Position numbers and translations under genes: made by a program. From assembly GCA_015490715.1 (NCBI GenBank), contig WFXH01000098.1:23782-87781 (forward strand): DNA of 64,000 bases. The letters are read 5' to 3'. The notes beneath the pieces were generated by a model. That model worked only from the letters and a program-made list of their open reading frames with translations, ran no database searches and was not told the DNA's origin. This stretch comes from Saprospiraceae bacterium (GTDB lineage: Bacteria; Bacteroidota; Bacteroidia; Chitinophagales; Saprospiraceae). Below are positions 49,996 through 59,703 of this stretch, piece after piece (within the stretch, counting starts at the first letter, position 1; the number at the start of each line of letters is the position of its first letter).

Positions 49996-52900
49996 TCAAT
50001 TGCGCATCAAGATCATCTTGCGCGTAGCGGTATACTTGCCTGCGCTGAGCTGATAGTACAGCACACCCTCGTGATCGATTGCCTCCACATCGAGGATTAC
50101 ATCGTTCAGTCCCGCTTTACCTTGCTGCAGGAGCTTCTTCACCACTTTGCCCTCTGGAGTCATGAAGCTCAGTTGGTACTTCATGTCTTCAGGTAGTACA
50201 AAGCGGATCGTGGTCGTCGTATTCCACGGGTTGGGCACGTTTTGGTAGAGTGCGAAATCCGTGGTAGCTGTTGCGGCGATTTTGAGCTCAATGTTGTAGA
50301 GCTGACCACCTTCGTCGAAGACTTCAATCGGCATTCTATTGGGCTGTAGGTAGAGGACAGAAGCTTGATTGAGATCGCGCTGGAGTTCAAAGACCAGTTC
50401 GAAGACCGTCGACTGTGCTGGCAGATGCGCATTGCCGATTTGGTTCCAGCTGATGTTGACGGTACCACGCTCGTCGAAGATGGCGTAATGCTCATCCGAC
50501 CACGAAGCAAGTGGACTTTTCACCTCGATGAGCTGTGCTGCGTCGCGATCGTAGCCCAGTGAGAGCTGCAGTCCTTCGATGGTCATGTCTTGCGCAGTCC
50601 TTATGTATACAACCTTGCGCTCGCCTGCTTTGCCACTGAGTGGCGTATACTGCAACTGATACGTTGCTACGCTGCGCGGCACATTGCCCTGATCCACTTG
50701 GACCGCATCACCGGTGACATCGCCCATCTTGATGACCACGAAATCGGCATCGAGGATGGACTGTTGCAGACGCTCGTAGCGCAGCTCTTCAGGGAACTTA
50801 CGCCTCCACGGATCATGCACATCTTCAAACTGGAAACTTGTCGGGATAAATTTCCAGCTCGTCGAAGATGGGTACTTGCGAATCTTACCGAGGATGAGGC
50901 TTCGAATGATGGCAATGTCGGCCACGGAGACGTCTTCGTTGTTGTTGACATCGGCGGCCACCATTTTATACGGCGAATTCAGCGGTCGAATGCCGAGAAG
51001 GTGTTTGTGGATAGCCACCAGGTCACGTGTACTGACTCCCTTGAGGAATTTGTCGTTGCGATAGGGTTTGACGATGTAATCGTGCCCAGGCTCCAGCTGT
51101 CCAAAGCCGTAATCGCCTCGCTGATTGGTCCTTGCAGAGCTCAGATAATTACCATCTTTCCAGAGCTCTATTGGGGCCCCTTCCATCGGTATGCCGTCTT
51201 CCGTCGACACTTTACCACCGACGTATGGCAGAGAGCCTACACTATCGCAGACGTTGTCGTTGTCCTGTACTTCGATGATAGTGCGGCAGAAACTCGTATT
51301 GCCTTCTTCGTCTTCGACCCACATTTCGACTTCGACCATGTATCGCTTCTGCACGCCGTATTTGGAAAAGGTATCGCAGGTCACCTGATAGCCCGTCCAG
51401 CTGGTATCGCCGTAGAAGTAAAACTTGAGATCTTCTGGCGCCGTGCAGTTGTCGTACGATCCTGCATCGAGATCCTTAGCCCACACGGTGATTGAGCCAC
51501 TACTCGGCATGATGACGGTGACGACGCCCGAACGACAATACGGCGTGGGGGCCTTGCAGTCCTTGATCTCGAAGACTGTGTCCTTGACGGTCAGGTTGCC
51601 ACATCCATCTTCCACAAACCAGGTGATACGATGCGTACCTAAGGGATACGTACCACTGGCATTGACCACGTCGGTATTGTCATCCGCATAGGGATTGTTG
51701 CGGTAGAGCGGTAGATCACCCGGCTTGGCGGGGCCGACGCGTAGGTCGTACGTGCCATCGTTAAACAGATCAATTTTGTACTCGTAGATCAGCTCTGCAT
51801 CGATGGTGCATTCGTCGTCGGCATCGACGGTAATGGACAAATGACCGACGCAGCCCCATTGCGCACTGCTATCGGCTGGCTCGCACGGTCCGAGTTTGAT
51901 GTCCACTTGGGGCGCTTCCGTATCGCGCACCTTGATGATTTGCAGATAATGCCACTCCCCTGGATGCGGATGATGGTAGTCGATGACGCCGTCTTGGTCA
52001 CGGTCGAGATTGATGGTCGGATCGAATTGACACCAGTCAATGACGACCCAATCGCGAAGTATTTTATAACAAGCATCTTCTTGGATGGTGTAGCGCTTGT
52101 CTTCATACGTGATGGATATCATGGCGCAGTTGTCATCTGCACCCGGGACGAGTTCGGGACGTCCGAGCAGTGGGTTGTCCGGGCTGGTGTTGGCCCCACA
52201 ACCATTGAGCAGCTCGGGATCCTGGCAGTGATTGGGCCAGATGATGTCGTCGTTGGGATCCGTACAAATATCGCTGATATAGAAGGGATCACAGTCGACT
52301 ACCCAGATGGTCTGCACAGCCGTTTGTGCCCTTCCATTGCTGTAGACGGTAAAGTATCGATAGATAGGACCTTGGCCACATTCGCGCGCATCGCGCACGG
52401 AGATTTCACACTCCACATCGCACGAGCCTATGGCATATCCATCGTAGCCCCATTGTAGATCGTACTGTTGCGACGGATGTGTCGGATCGTACAGATTGTT
52501 GAAGAAATCACAGGCTTTCGGAACGACGGGATACCCAGTACGCGCATTGGGCGTGCAATAGGCATCACATACTTTGTCATGGGTGATTACAGGCTGACGA
52601 TCATCGAGTGCTTTGACGATGGTTCCAAAGGTGCGGTTGTTGAGGTCCGTCAACGCCTCTTCGCTGTCGTCAAACCAGAACATACAGCTCACGACGATGT
52701 CGGGTGGCGGAACGACCAGCGGGATGGATTTATCCTGGACGACTACCTCGACCATACAATCGGTAAAGCGTCCCTTGAGGTCGCCGTTGTACATGCGAGA
52801 GGGATGTACAGGCCCTGCGCCAGGGTTGACGTCAAAGACGCGCAGCACAACCATAATCGTATCGCCCGCATCCGAACAACAGAACTTCGTAAAATCGTCG

Positions 52901-54786
52901 AAATACACCTGATTACCTCCGATGAGGGGATCGTCATCGCCATTGAGTCCCTGACATGCTACGGTATTGTGCGATGTCGAGCCGTGCAACGTGCCGAGCA
53001 GCTCTTCCATGCGGATGACCTTAAACCACACGCTGTCGCTGCAGTTGTCGAAGGAGCCATCGTCGAAGGTCTTTGCATAGACCTTGGTGACGTTGTCGCC
53101 GATTTGTCCGTTGGTGCCGAGGGACACTACGGTATGCTGATCGCAAACGGCTTGTGGCGGATCGTCGTCGACGACCATTACCACGATCGTATCCTTAGCG
53201 GAATTGCCGCAACAATCCGAAGTAGTGACGATGACGAGGTGTTTGCCCAGCGGTAGATTGGTAATGGTAAATCCGCGCACTTCATCGCCCAATACGACAC
53301 CAGAGGTCGATTCGACTGTGTAATGTACATCGTTCGAGCAGTTGTCCGTAGCTGAGGGATCCGGCACGATGAAGGTACCGCTACAGCGCCAGGGATCCGT
53401 GCCGACCATGACTGTATCGGGCAGATGCGTTACAGGGGGCTCATCATCGACGACCTTGATGAGTTGATCAAAGGTGCGCACTTCGCCGGTACACCAATCC
53501 AATACCGTCCAGCGGCGCAGTACCTTGAAACATCCAACTTCGCCGGCATCGCAGTTGTCTGCTGCTATGTCGAAGCGTCGGTCTTCAAAAGTGACGGCAA
53601 AATTCGAACAACCCGTTCCGCTCGGATAGCCCGTACCGTGCCATTGGACATTGCCATTGGGATAGAGCACATCATCGGGTGACGGATGACCCGCGTAGGG
53701 TCCGCTTTCGATGTAGTTCCAGCCGAGCGTATCGATACCGTTGCCGGGACGACCATCGCGACGCTCATCGCATTTCAAAGGCGGCTTGTTGCCCGGTAGT
53801 CCGTCGTAGTTAGGCGGTGGTGCAATGCCCGCCAAATCGCCCAATGCGACAAAAATCATCTGGGTACAGCTTGCCGTATTACCCGCCTTGTCGGTAGCGA
53901 CCCACGTGCGGTTGATCTTGTAGCTGTAATGATCCGCACAACCTCCAGTGATGATTTCATCGGTATACGAAAGCGTATAACCGCAGTTTTCGATGACGGT
54001 GGGGGGTGCAACAGTATCGACAGCAGTGGGATCCTGGCACGGGACAATAGTGTCGTGACAAACGATTTGGGGTGGCAACTTGTCTTCGATGCAGATAATA
54101 CCCCAGCAACTATTGCCCGTGACGGTGTCCACCACAGAAGTCTTATAGCAATTTCCGAGATCGGTCATATCTACCTGTGGCCCGGGCAAGGCGGGATTGC
54201 GATCGATGGTTGTGTTCCCCGGACCGTGAATAATTACCTCATACCTGTCCCAACAAGCATACTCATTGCCCTCTAATACCATATCGGGCAAGATGGTCGC
54301 TTCGCATGAATCGCTCAGCGATACATTGACGCGATCGTTACACGCCAAGCCCGTCGTGGTGGGCACGTATTCATTGACGTTAATGCTGAGCTCAAAGGTC
54401 TCTAAACCGGTCGTGTCGCAGTTCGACCATTCAAAAATGACTGTGGTTGAACCCGGTGGCAAGCATTCCGTAAACGTGTTGACGTGCGTGATGGCAAATC
54501 CCGATCCATCCGGCAAGGTCACCGAAATAAGCTGCGGAGCACACCCAAAAATGGGGACGCACCCCATGGAATCCAAGCTGAAGAGCACCGTCGCATCTAA
54601 GCAACACTCTCCTGGTCCCAGCTGAAAATCGATGGAGGCCGGTGATGGCCCCGGCACAGGCACGCCATTGACTGTGGGAGTTACTATACAGGTCTGTGCA
54701 CCACCCGGTGCCGACATCCCCCACAAGATGGCCAGCATGCCCATCAAGGCTACCCATCGTCGAGTCAAAGTCAAAGTCCGTTTCAT
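49996..54786 (-). CDS. Giant secreted Cys-rich HYR-like protein with dockerin-like, cohesin-like and T9SS domains
   Basis: A 1596-residue exported protein (signal in residues 1-30). Most of it consists of Cys-rich beta modules of the HYR/Ig type with repeated DNCS motifs and DDEPP or DTEAP linkers. One module, TFEDRRFDI-x-C-x-KVLRRWTVLDWC-x-QLIKVVDDE, occurs near residues 395-470 and again near 890-985 (TYEDKRYTI, KILRDWVVIDWC). After that come a carboxypeptidase-regulatory-like domain (about 1200-1245), a dockerin-like pair (about 1245-1300, AADVNNNEDVSVADIA), a cohesin-like domain (about 1370-1490) and a T9SS type A domain (about 1510-1596). This architecture is typical of Saprospiraceae. 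It is probably a surface adhesin or scaffold. Confidence 0.87.
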   Translation of the reverse strand: MKRTLTLTRRWVALMGMLAILWGMSAPGGAQTCIVTPTVNGVPVPGPSPASIDFQLGPGECCLDATVLFSLDSMGCVPIFGCAPQLISVTLPDGSGFAITHVNTFTECLPPGSTTVIFEWSNCDTTGLETFELSINVNEYVPTTTGLACNDRVNVSLSDSCEATILPDMVLEGNEYACWDRYEVIIHGPGNTTIDRNPALPGPQVDMTDLGNCYKTSVVDTVTGNSCWGIICIEDKLPPQIVCHDTIVPCQDPTAVDTVAPPTVIENCGYTLSYTDEIITGGCADHYSYKINRTWVATDKAGNTASCTQMIFVALGDLAGIAPPPNYDGLPGNKPPLKCDERRDGRPGNGIDTLGWNYIESGPYAGHPSPDDVLYPNGNVQWHGTGYPSGTGCSNFAVTFEDRRFDIAADNCDAGEVGCFKVLRRWTVLDWCTGEVRTFDQLIKVVDDEPPVTHLPDTVMVGTDPWRCSGTFIVPDPSATDNCSNDVHYTVESTSGVVLGDEVRGFTITNLPLGKHLVIVTTSDCCGNSAKDTIVVMVVDDDPPQAVCDQHTVVSLGTNGQIGDNVTKVYAKTFDDGSFDNCSDSVWFKVIRMEELLGTLHGSTSHNTVACQGLNGDDDPLIGGNQVYFDDFTKFCCSDAGDTIMVVLRVFDVNPGAGPVHPSRMYNGDLKGRFTDCMVEVVVQDKSIPLVVPPPDIVVSCMFWFDDSEEALTDLNNRTFGTIVKALDDRQPVITHDKVCDAYCTPNARTGYPVVPKACDFFNNLYDPTHPSQQYDLQWGYDGYAIGSCDVECEISVRDARECGQGPIYRYFTVYSNGRAQTAVQTIWVVDCDPFYISDICTDPNDDIIWPNHCQDPELLNGCGANTSPDNPLLGRPELVPGADDNCAMISITYEDKRYTIQEDACYKILRDWVVIDWCQFDPTINLDRDQDGVIDYHHPHPGEWHYLQIIKVRDTEAPQVDIKLGPCEPADSSAQWGCVGHLSITVDADDECTIDAELIYEYKIDLFNDGTYDLRVGPAKPGDLPLYRNNPYADDNTDVVNASGTYPLGTHRITWFVEDGCGNLTVKDTVFEIKDCKAPTPYCRSGVVTVIMPSSGSITVWAKDLDAGSYDNCTAPEDLKFYFYGDTSWTGYQVTCDTFSKYGVQKRYMVEVEMWVEDEEGNTSFCRTIIEVQDNDNVCDSVGSLPYVGGKVSTEDGIPMEGAPIELWKDGNYLSSARTNQRGDYGFGQLEPGHDYIVKPYRNDKFLKGVSTRDLVAIHKHLLGIRPLNSPYKMVAADVNNNEDVSVADIAIIRSLILGKIRKYPSSTSWKFIPTSFQFEDVHDPWRRKFPEELRYERLQQSILDADFVVIKMGDVTGDAVQVDQGNVPRSVATYQLQYTPLSGKAGERKVVYIRTAQDMTIEGLQLSLGYDRDAAQLIEVKSPLASWSDEHYAIFDERGTVNISWNQIGNAHLPAQSTVFELVFELQRDLNQASVLYLQPNRMPIEVFDEGGQLYNIELKIAATATTDFALYQNVPNPWNTTTTIRFVLPEDMKYQLSFMTPEGKVVKKLLQQGKAGLNDVILDVEAIDHEGVLYYQLSAGKYTATRKMILMRN

Positions 54787-54862
54787 AGTTCGTGAGTTTT
54801 GGTTATCGAATGAGTTTATGCACTGCTAACCGTAGGGCACATCCATCCACAGCACAACACTG

Positions 54863-54887
54863 GCACGGTATTTGCCCCATACCGTGC
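54863..54887 (-). promoter_or_regulatory. Leader hairpin 1 of the giant secreted gene
   Basis: GCACGGTAT and ATACCGTGC form a perfect 9-base-pair stem with a 7-base loop, about 75 bases upstream of the ATG. There is no T-tract, so it is not an intrinsic terminator. Confidence 0.45.
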
Positions 54888-54894
54888 GAGGACG

Positions 54895-54911
54895 GTCAGC
54901 ACATAGCTGAC
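54895..54911 (-). promoter_or_regulatory. Leader hairpin 2 of the giant secreted gene
   Basis: GTCAGC and GCTGAC form a perfect 6-base-pair stem with a 5-base loop, 7 bases from hairpin 1. Confidence 0.35.
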
Positions 54912-55051
54912 TCGATGGTCCGACTTATATGCGTGGATAGGTGTGAGGCTCAACGCGGAAGCACAATATGTGCCGGCGTTGGCAGGCCTCTTGCCCAGAT
55001 CTTGTTAGTGCAATCGCTCTCGACAGATGGGGGGCATTCGTCTTTCATCTG

Positions 55052-55085
55052 CAAAGTTACGTACAGCTGAAGCTATTACACCAAA
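55052..55085 (-). promoter_or_regulatory. Promoter of the giant secreted gene
   Basis: On the minus strand TTTG (55085-55082), a 22-base spacer and TAACTTTG (55059-55052) match the Bacteroidota -33/-7 pattern. Transcription would start near 55046, about 260 bases before the ATG. Confidence 0.55.
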
Positions 55086-55155
55086 TTTTTTTCCAACTTT
55101 TTTACATTTTTTTAACAGTTATGTGTTTTTTACTGCTTTTCCATAATATACATAT

Positions 55156-55575
55156 ATGAAAGAGACTAAATTATGCCTTGTCCTCGGGGCACTGACTCTC
55201 GCCTTTGCAATCCTCACCGGGGCTTTTGGTGCTCATGTGTTGCAAAATGCCATTACGAACTTCCGAAGTGAGGTGTATGCGACTGCCAATAAGTACCTCT
55301 TCGTTCACGGCCTGGCCTTTTTTATTCTGGGCCTCCTCTACAAGCACTATCCACTCCTTCCCATTACCCGCATCTGTACGGGGCTACTCATAGGAGTAGC
55401 CTGCTTTTCTCTATCGCTCTATTTATTGTCCGTAAAACCAATCTTGCCCTCCCTACTCGTCACCGTGCTCGGTCCCATAACACCCATTGGAGGCATGCTC
55501 TTAACCCTGAGCTGGCTCTACTTAGCCTACGCCGTATGGAGGGCACCACTCCATACTACGGGCAACGATCAATAG
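55156..55575 (+). CDS. DUF423-family small membrane protein
   Basis: A 139-residue protein with four membrane helices. The start LCLVLGALTLAFAILTGAFGAHVL and the GPITPIGGMLLTLSWLYLAY end are characteristic of DUF423 (YgdD-like) proteins, whose function is unknown. Its 98-base gap to lepA contains the lepA promoter, so it is probably transcribed alone. Confidence 0.85.
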   Translation: MKETKLCLVLGALTLAFAILTGAFGAHVLQNAITNFRSEVYATANKYLFVHGLAFFILGLLYKHYPLLPITRICTGLLIGVACFSLSLYLLSVKPILPSLLVTVLGPITPIGGMLLTLSWLYLAYAVWRAPLHTTGNDQ

Positions 55576-55619
55576 CAATAGTTCATCCCAGGCTTGTGAA
55601 CAAAGGGGTAGCTCCTGCA

Positions 55620-55647
55620 TTGCATTAGGAAAGAACTGCGATCTTTG
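55620..55647 (+). promoter_or_regulatory. Promoter of lepA
   Basis: TTG at 55620-55622, a 17-base spacer and GATCTTTG at 55640-55647 match the -33/-7 pattern with one change. The leader to the ATG at 55674 is about 20 bases. Confidence 0.5.
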
Positions 55648-55673
55648 CAGCGTATCAATGGATTTTATAGCGC

Positions 55674-57485
55674 ATGGCTAAGGAGCAACTCGAGCAGTTT
55701 CGCAATTTTTGCATCATCGCACACATCGACCACGGCAAGAGCACGCTGGCGGATCGCCTGCTGGAAAAGACCGGTACCATCCCCGAGCGCCAGCTTCAGG
55801 AGCAGACCCTCGACAACATGGATCTCGAACGTGAAAAAGGCATCACCATCAAGAGCCATGCCATCCAAATGCAGTACACCTATCCCTCTACGCAAAAGCA
55901 ATACACCCTCAACCTCATCGATACCCCGGGGCATGTCGATTTTTCCTACGAAGTCTCTCGAGCCATTGCGGCATGCGAAGGTGCCTTGCTCTTAGTCGAC
56001 GCTACCCAGGGCATCCAGGCGCAAACCATCTCCAACCTCTACAAAGCGATCGAGCACGACCTCGAAATCATTCCCATCATCAACAAGATCGACATGCCCA
56101 ATGCCATGATCGAAGAGGTACAAGACCAAATTATCGACCTCATCGGTTGCGCTCGAGAGGATATCCTCCTCACCAGTGCCCGTACAGGTCAGGGTGTCGA
56201 CGAAGTCCTCCGCGCCATCGTTGAGCGCATCCCCCCACCTGAGGGCGACCCAGAAGCCCCGCTACAAGCGCTCATCTTCGACTCGATGTATAATCCCTTC
56301 CGCGGCGTCATCGTCTATTTCCGCATCTTTAACGGCACGCTGCGCAAAAAAGACCGCATCCGTTTTTACAACACCGGCCGAGAATACCAGGCCGAAGAGA
56401 TCGGCATCCTCCAGCTCGAACGCATTCCTAAGGACCATCTAAGCGCCGGCAATGTCGGGTACGTCATCACTGGCATAAAAGATACGCGCGAAGTCAAAGT
56501 CGGCGACACCATCACCGCTGTCGACCGGCCCTGTGACCAGCCTATCCAGGGATTCGAAGAAGTCAAGCCCATGGTCTTTGCGGGAATCTACCCCCTCGAC
56601 AACGACGATTACGAAGACCTACGCGAATCCCTCGAAAAACTCCAGCTCAACGATGCCGCCCTCGTCTTCGAACCCGAATCATCGGCCGCTCTTGGCTTCG
56701 GCTTCCGATGTGGATTTTTGGGCATGCTCCACCTCGAAATCGTCCAAGAGCGTCTCTCTCGAGAGTTTGATATGGAGGTCCTCACTACCATCCCAAATGT
56801 GCGCTACCGCGCCAAACTCAAAAACGGCGAGATGATCACCATCCACACTCCCAACGACATGCCGGACCCCGTACACATCGAATACATCGAAGAGCCCTAT
56901 ATCGAAGCCCAGATCATCACCAAAGCAGAATACATCGGCCCCATCATCAAACTCTGCCTCGACAAAAGGGGCACACTCCAACGCCAACACTACTTAACCC
57001 CCCACCGCGTCGAACTCAGCTTCGAAATGCCGCTGGCTGAAATCGTCTTCGACTTCTACGACCAGCTCAAATCCATCTCGCGCGGATATGCTTCCTTTGA
57101 CTATACCCCCCTGGACTACCGAAAGAGCGATCTCGTTAAGCTGGACATACGACTCAACGGCGAAAACGTCGATGCGCTCTCCTCATTGGTGCACCGCTCC
57201 AAAGCCCAATCCTTCGGCCGTCAGATCTGTCAAAAACTCAAAGAACTCATCCCCCGACAACAATTCGTCATAGCCATCCAGGCCGCCATTGGAGCCAAAA
57301 TCATCGCCCGCGAAACCATACCAGCCTTGCGCAAAGACGTCACCGCCAAGTGTTACGGAGGAGATATCACGCGTAAGCGCAAACTCCTCGAAAAACAAAA
57401 GAAAGGCAAAAAGAAAATGCGCCAATTCGGCAAGGTCCAGGTACCTCAAAAGGCCTTCATCGAAGTGCTCAAAATCCAGAAATAA
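55674..57485 (+). CDS. lepA: Elongation factor 4 (LepA)
   Basis: A 603-residue translational GTPase that binds the ribosome and can back-translocate tRNAs or assist initiation. The G1 loop [14 protein letters not shown], the G3 DTPGHVDF and G4 NKIDMPNA are in the N-terminal domain. The later domains match EF4 closely and the C-terminal basic tail ([21 protein letters not shown]) is the LepA-specific domain. Normal length. It has its own promoter. Confidence 0.96.
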   Translation: MAKEQLEQFRNFCIIAHIDHGKSTLADRLLEKTGTIPERQLQEQTLDNMDLEREKGITIKSHAIQMQYTYPSTQKQYTLNLIDTPGHVDFSYEVSRAIAACEGALLLVDATQGIQAQTISNLYKAIEHDLEIIPIINKIDMPNAMIEEVQDQIIDLIGCAREDILLTSARTGQGVDEVLRAIVERIPPPEGDPEAPLQALIFDSMYNPFRGVIVYFRIFNGTLRKKDRIRFYNTGREYQAEEIGILQLERIPKDHLSAGNVGYVITGIKDTREVKVGDTITAVDRPCDQPIQGFEEVKPMVFAGIYPLDNDDYEDLRESLEKLQLNDAALVFEPESSAALGFGFRCGFLGMLHLEIVQERLSREFDMEVLTTIPNVRYRAKLKNGEMITIHTPNDMPDPVHIEYIEEPYIEAQIITKAEYIGPIIKLCLDKRGTLQRQHYLTPHRVELSFEMPLAEIVFDFYDQLKSISRGYASFDYTPLDYRKSDLVKLDIRLNGENVDALSSLVHRSKAQSFGRQICQKLKELIPRQQFVIAIQAAIGAKIIARETIPALRKDVTAKCYGGDITRKRKLLEKQKKGKKKMRQFGKVQVPQKAFIEVLKIQK

Positions 57486-57490
57486 TCCCG

Positions 57491-57498
57491 TAATTTTG
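57491..57498 (+). promoter_or_regulatory. -7 box for the MORN-like lipoprotein gene
   Basis: TAATTTTG is an exact TAnnTTTG match, 39 bases before the ATG at 57538 and just after the lepA stop. Confidence 0.45.
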
Positions 57499-57537
57499 CA
57501 CGTCTCCATTGCCCACAATAATTGAAAACTTTGTCGT

Positions 57538-58140
57538 ATGAAATCGTACTTCTCTCAACCACTTTGGATGGCTGCCGTGCTCATGCTGGCGCTTACATCT
57601 TGCCAAGGAAGTAGCAGTACAAGGGATGAATCTCTAAAGGACTACACCATCACCTCAATCGGCAACGGATTTCAATATGCCGAAAAACGAGATGCAGAAG
57701 GCAATCTCTTAAGCGCAGGCTATTTGTACAACGGCAAAAAGAGTGGCACCTGGACAGAGTACTCCAATGGACGTATCCGCAAAGTAGAGAGCTACATCAA
57801 CGGCCTACTCAACGGCCCCGTGCTCCACATCAACGATCGCAACGACCTCACCAAAGTAGAACACTACCGCAACGGCAAACTCCATGGATTGGTTGCAGAA
57901 TACAAATTCTCACGCCCACTGTACGAAATACACTACAAAGACAACCAGCTCCACGGCAAAGCGACCTACTATTTCGACAACAACGGAAAGGTCCAAAAAG
58001 TACTCCACTACAAAGACGGCAAGCTTCACGGCGACGTCGACTATTACAACGATCGCGGCGAACACATCATGCATTACGTGTATAAAAATGGTGAAAAAGT
58101 CGAAGGGCAAATCCTACAACCCACTACAGAGAAAAAATAA
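57538..58140 (+). CDS. MORN-like (YwqK-type repeat) lipoprotein
   Basis: A 200-residue protein with signal and lipobox LTSC (Cys22). The mature part is a run of about six short repeats of the form Y-x-NGKxxG or YKDGKLHGxxxYY (for example HYRNGKLHGLVAEY, HYKDGKLHGDVDYY), as in MORN and YwqK-type antitoxin repeats. In Bacteroidota such exported repeat proteins are common and mostly uncharacterised; no toxin gene lies next to it, so an antitoxin role is not supported. It is convergent with the PBP4-type gene. Confidence 0.85.
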   Translation: MKSYFSQPLWMAAVLMLALTSCQGSSSTRDESLKDYTITSIGNGFQYAEKRDAEGNLLSAGYLYNGKKSGTWTEYSNGRIRKVESYINGLLNGPVLHINDRNDLTKVEHYRNGKLHGLVAEYKFSRPLYEIHYKDNQLHGKATYYFDNNGKVQKVLHYKDGKLHGDVDYYNDRGEHIMHYVYKNGEKVEGQILQPTTEKK

Positions 58141-58166
58141 CAACATATCCAGTTCCACCACCTCTG

Positions 58167-59552
58167 CTAATAACGCTCCTGCCAATACCGCAAAAACCGC
58201 TCGATTTCTTCCAACGCAAGGCTTCGCTCAGCCATAAGGTGATTGACCATCACACTAAAGATCAACCATCTACCACTGCGACACCGCAAATACCCGCTTA
58301 GGCAATACACCCCGCGCAAACTTCCCGTCTTGGCGTACAGCAGTGGTTCGCCACGCGTATCGACCAGTGACCTGTACCGATGTCGAAGTGTGCCCACCCT
58401 GCCTGGAGCAGCCATCCAGCGCAGGGCCCTTTCCTGGCCCCATTTGTGCCATATCTGCTCTAACACCCACACCGTATTGGCCGGTGTAGTCTGATTGTAC
58501 CGCGATAAACCCGAACCATCCACCCAATGCAGACTATCGGGCAATCCCTTGAGCAAATGCGACCTCAAATAGGTCCAAGTAGAATCCCAACATTCCTCAC
58601 CGCAAACGGCATACTGCGTCATCAACAAGAGCTGCTCCGCAATGAAATTGTCGCTGTAGTACATCATCCGCTTGTACAGCGTATCTAAGGGCAATCTCTT
58701 CGCCTCTACATCTGCCAACCACTCCTGCGGACAATTTTCCAGCCATCGATATTGGGAAAAAGTCCTCTCAAAACGATCCCTCCTCCATGCCGAAGCAGCA
58801 AACAATGGGATATACACCGTATCTGGATAAATCCATCGCCTGGGGTTGACATAAAATACATTGGCGTATTCTGCCCTGAAGTAGCGACCGTCCAGCGCCG
58901 TGTCGATCACAAAACGCAGATGCGTATCCGTTGGATTACAATAAAATGTCCCAGTGCTATCCATCACCACCTTTACGGCATTACCATAGAGGGGCATCCA
59001 TGAGCGCTCCCGCTGATAGCTATAAGGATAGTCGTCCCACATCCATCCCGCACCAAAGCGCAAGAGGGTATCCGTGCAGTCGATGACGACAGATGACGTA
59101 TCCAGCCAGCGCAATAAGTCGTGCTCTTCCAAGGGATAACCCACTCCGCGTATCACTGTGGTGTCCTCTAACCGCTTCATGATAAGACCAACCGCAGAAT
59201 CACCCAGCACCTCCCGCGCCACATACAGGGTGTAAATCTTCGTATTCGATGCGGGTGTAAAATGGTGATGCATCTTTCGGGAAAAGAGCACCTTTTGGCT
59301 GAGCGGATCATATACACATACGCCCGTGTGTGCACGATTTAATACGGCGAAGTCCTTCCATAAGCGATGAGCTCCATACGATCGCGAAAATGGCAGGTAC
59401 GCAGTGCTGCATCCCGATATCGCCACCAAGAGCAATACAAGAGCTACAAGCCTCCCCCAACTCCATCGAAATTTCGTTTTGTGCAAGACATTTCTACATC
59501 GTTTCCTGTGACGGGACGCGATTTTGACCCCAATCATAGAGCGCGCATTCAT
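58167..59552 (-). CDS. D-alanyl-D-alanine carboxypeptidase/endopeptidase, PBP4 (S13) family
   Basis: A 461-residue peptidoglycan peptidase. A longish basic N-terminus precedes the signal and lipobox ISGC (Cys48); the ATG at the second Met (MIGVKIAS) could also be used. The three penicillin-binding motifs are S-x-x-K in ASNTKIY (Ser102, Lys105), S-x-N in YYSDNF near residue 301, and K-T-G in YAKTGSLRG near 408. Length suits PBP4. It should trim or cut peptide cross-links in the periplasm. Confidence 0.9.
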   Translation of the reverse strand: MNARSMIGVKIASRHRKRCRNVLHKTKFRWSWGRLVALVLLLVAISGCSTAYLPFSRSYGAHRLWKDFAVLNRAHTGVCVYDPLSQKVLFSRKMHHHFTPASNTKIYTLYVAREVLGDSAVGLIMKRLEDTTVIRGVGYPLEEHDLLRWLDTSSVVIDCTDTLLRFGAGWMWDDYPYSYQRERSWMPLYGNAVKVVMDSTGTFYCNPTDTHLRFVIDTALDGRYFRAEYANVFYVNPRRWIYPDTVYIPLFAASAWRRDRFERTFSQYRWLENCPQEWLADVEAKRLPLDTLYKRMMYYSDNFIAEQLLLMTQYAVCGEECWDSTWTYLRSHLLKGLPDSLHWVDGSGLSRYNQTTPANTVWVLEQIWHKWGQERALRWMAAPGRVGTLRHRYRSLVDTRGEPLLYAKTGSLRGVYCLSGYLRCRSGRWLIFSVMVNHLMAERSLALEEIERFLRYWQERY

Positions 59553-59664
59553 CTACCGAAGAAGTCCTAACGTTTCACACATACACTGCCCAAAAATAGT
59601 GTACTGCACGAACTAACTCGCTGAAACCCTCTTCTACCCCTCAGCGGAAAGGGAAATATTGACG

Positions 59665-59672
59665 TATCTTTG
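59665..59672 (+). promoter_or_regulatory. -7 box for the etfB-etfA operon
   Basis: TATCTTTG is an exact consensus match 31 bases before the etfB ATG at 59704. Confidence 0.55.
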
Positions 59673-59703
59673 CGGCATAGTATAATTGGAATAACCAGCT
59701 ACG

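Larger units (their letters stand above)
54787..55155. other. Intergenic region of 369 bases with the structured leader of the giant gene
   Basis: No gene is seen. On the minus strand it holds a probable promoter (55052-55085), an approximately 260-base leader and two perfect hairpins (54863-54887 and 54895-54911). The right part (55075-55145) is very T-rich on the plus strand and precedes the DUF423 gene. No known riboswitch class is recognised. Confidence 0.5.

Noticed and set aside
50590..53256. Three plus-strand open frames (301, 205 and 262 codons) opposite the giant secreted gene
   Set aside because: All lie within the T9SS protein gene, and translations are low in motif content. They reflect the composition of the repeats on the other strand.
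57538..58140. YwqK-type repeats as evidence of a toxin-antitoxin system
   Set aside because: The protein is an exported lipoprotein and no toxin-like gene lies next to it; such repeats are widespread in unrelated surface proteins.
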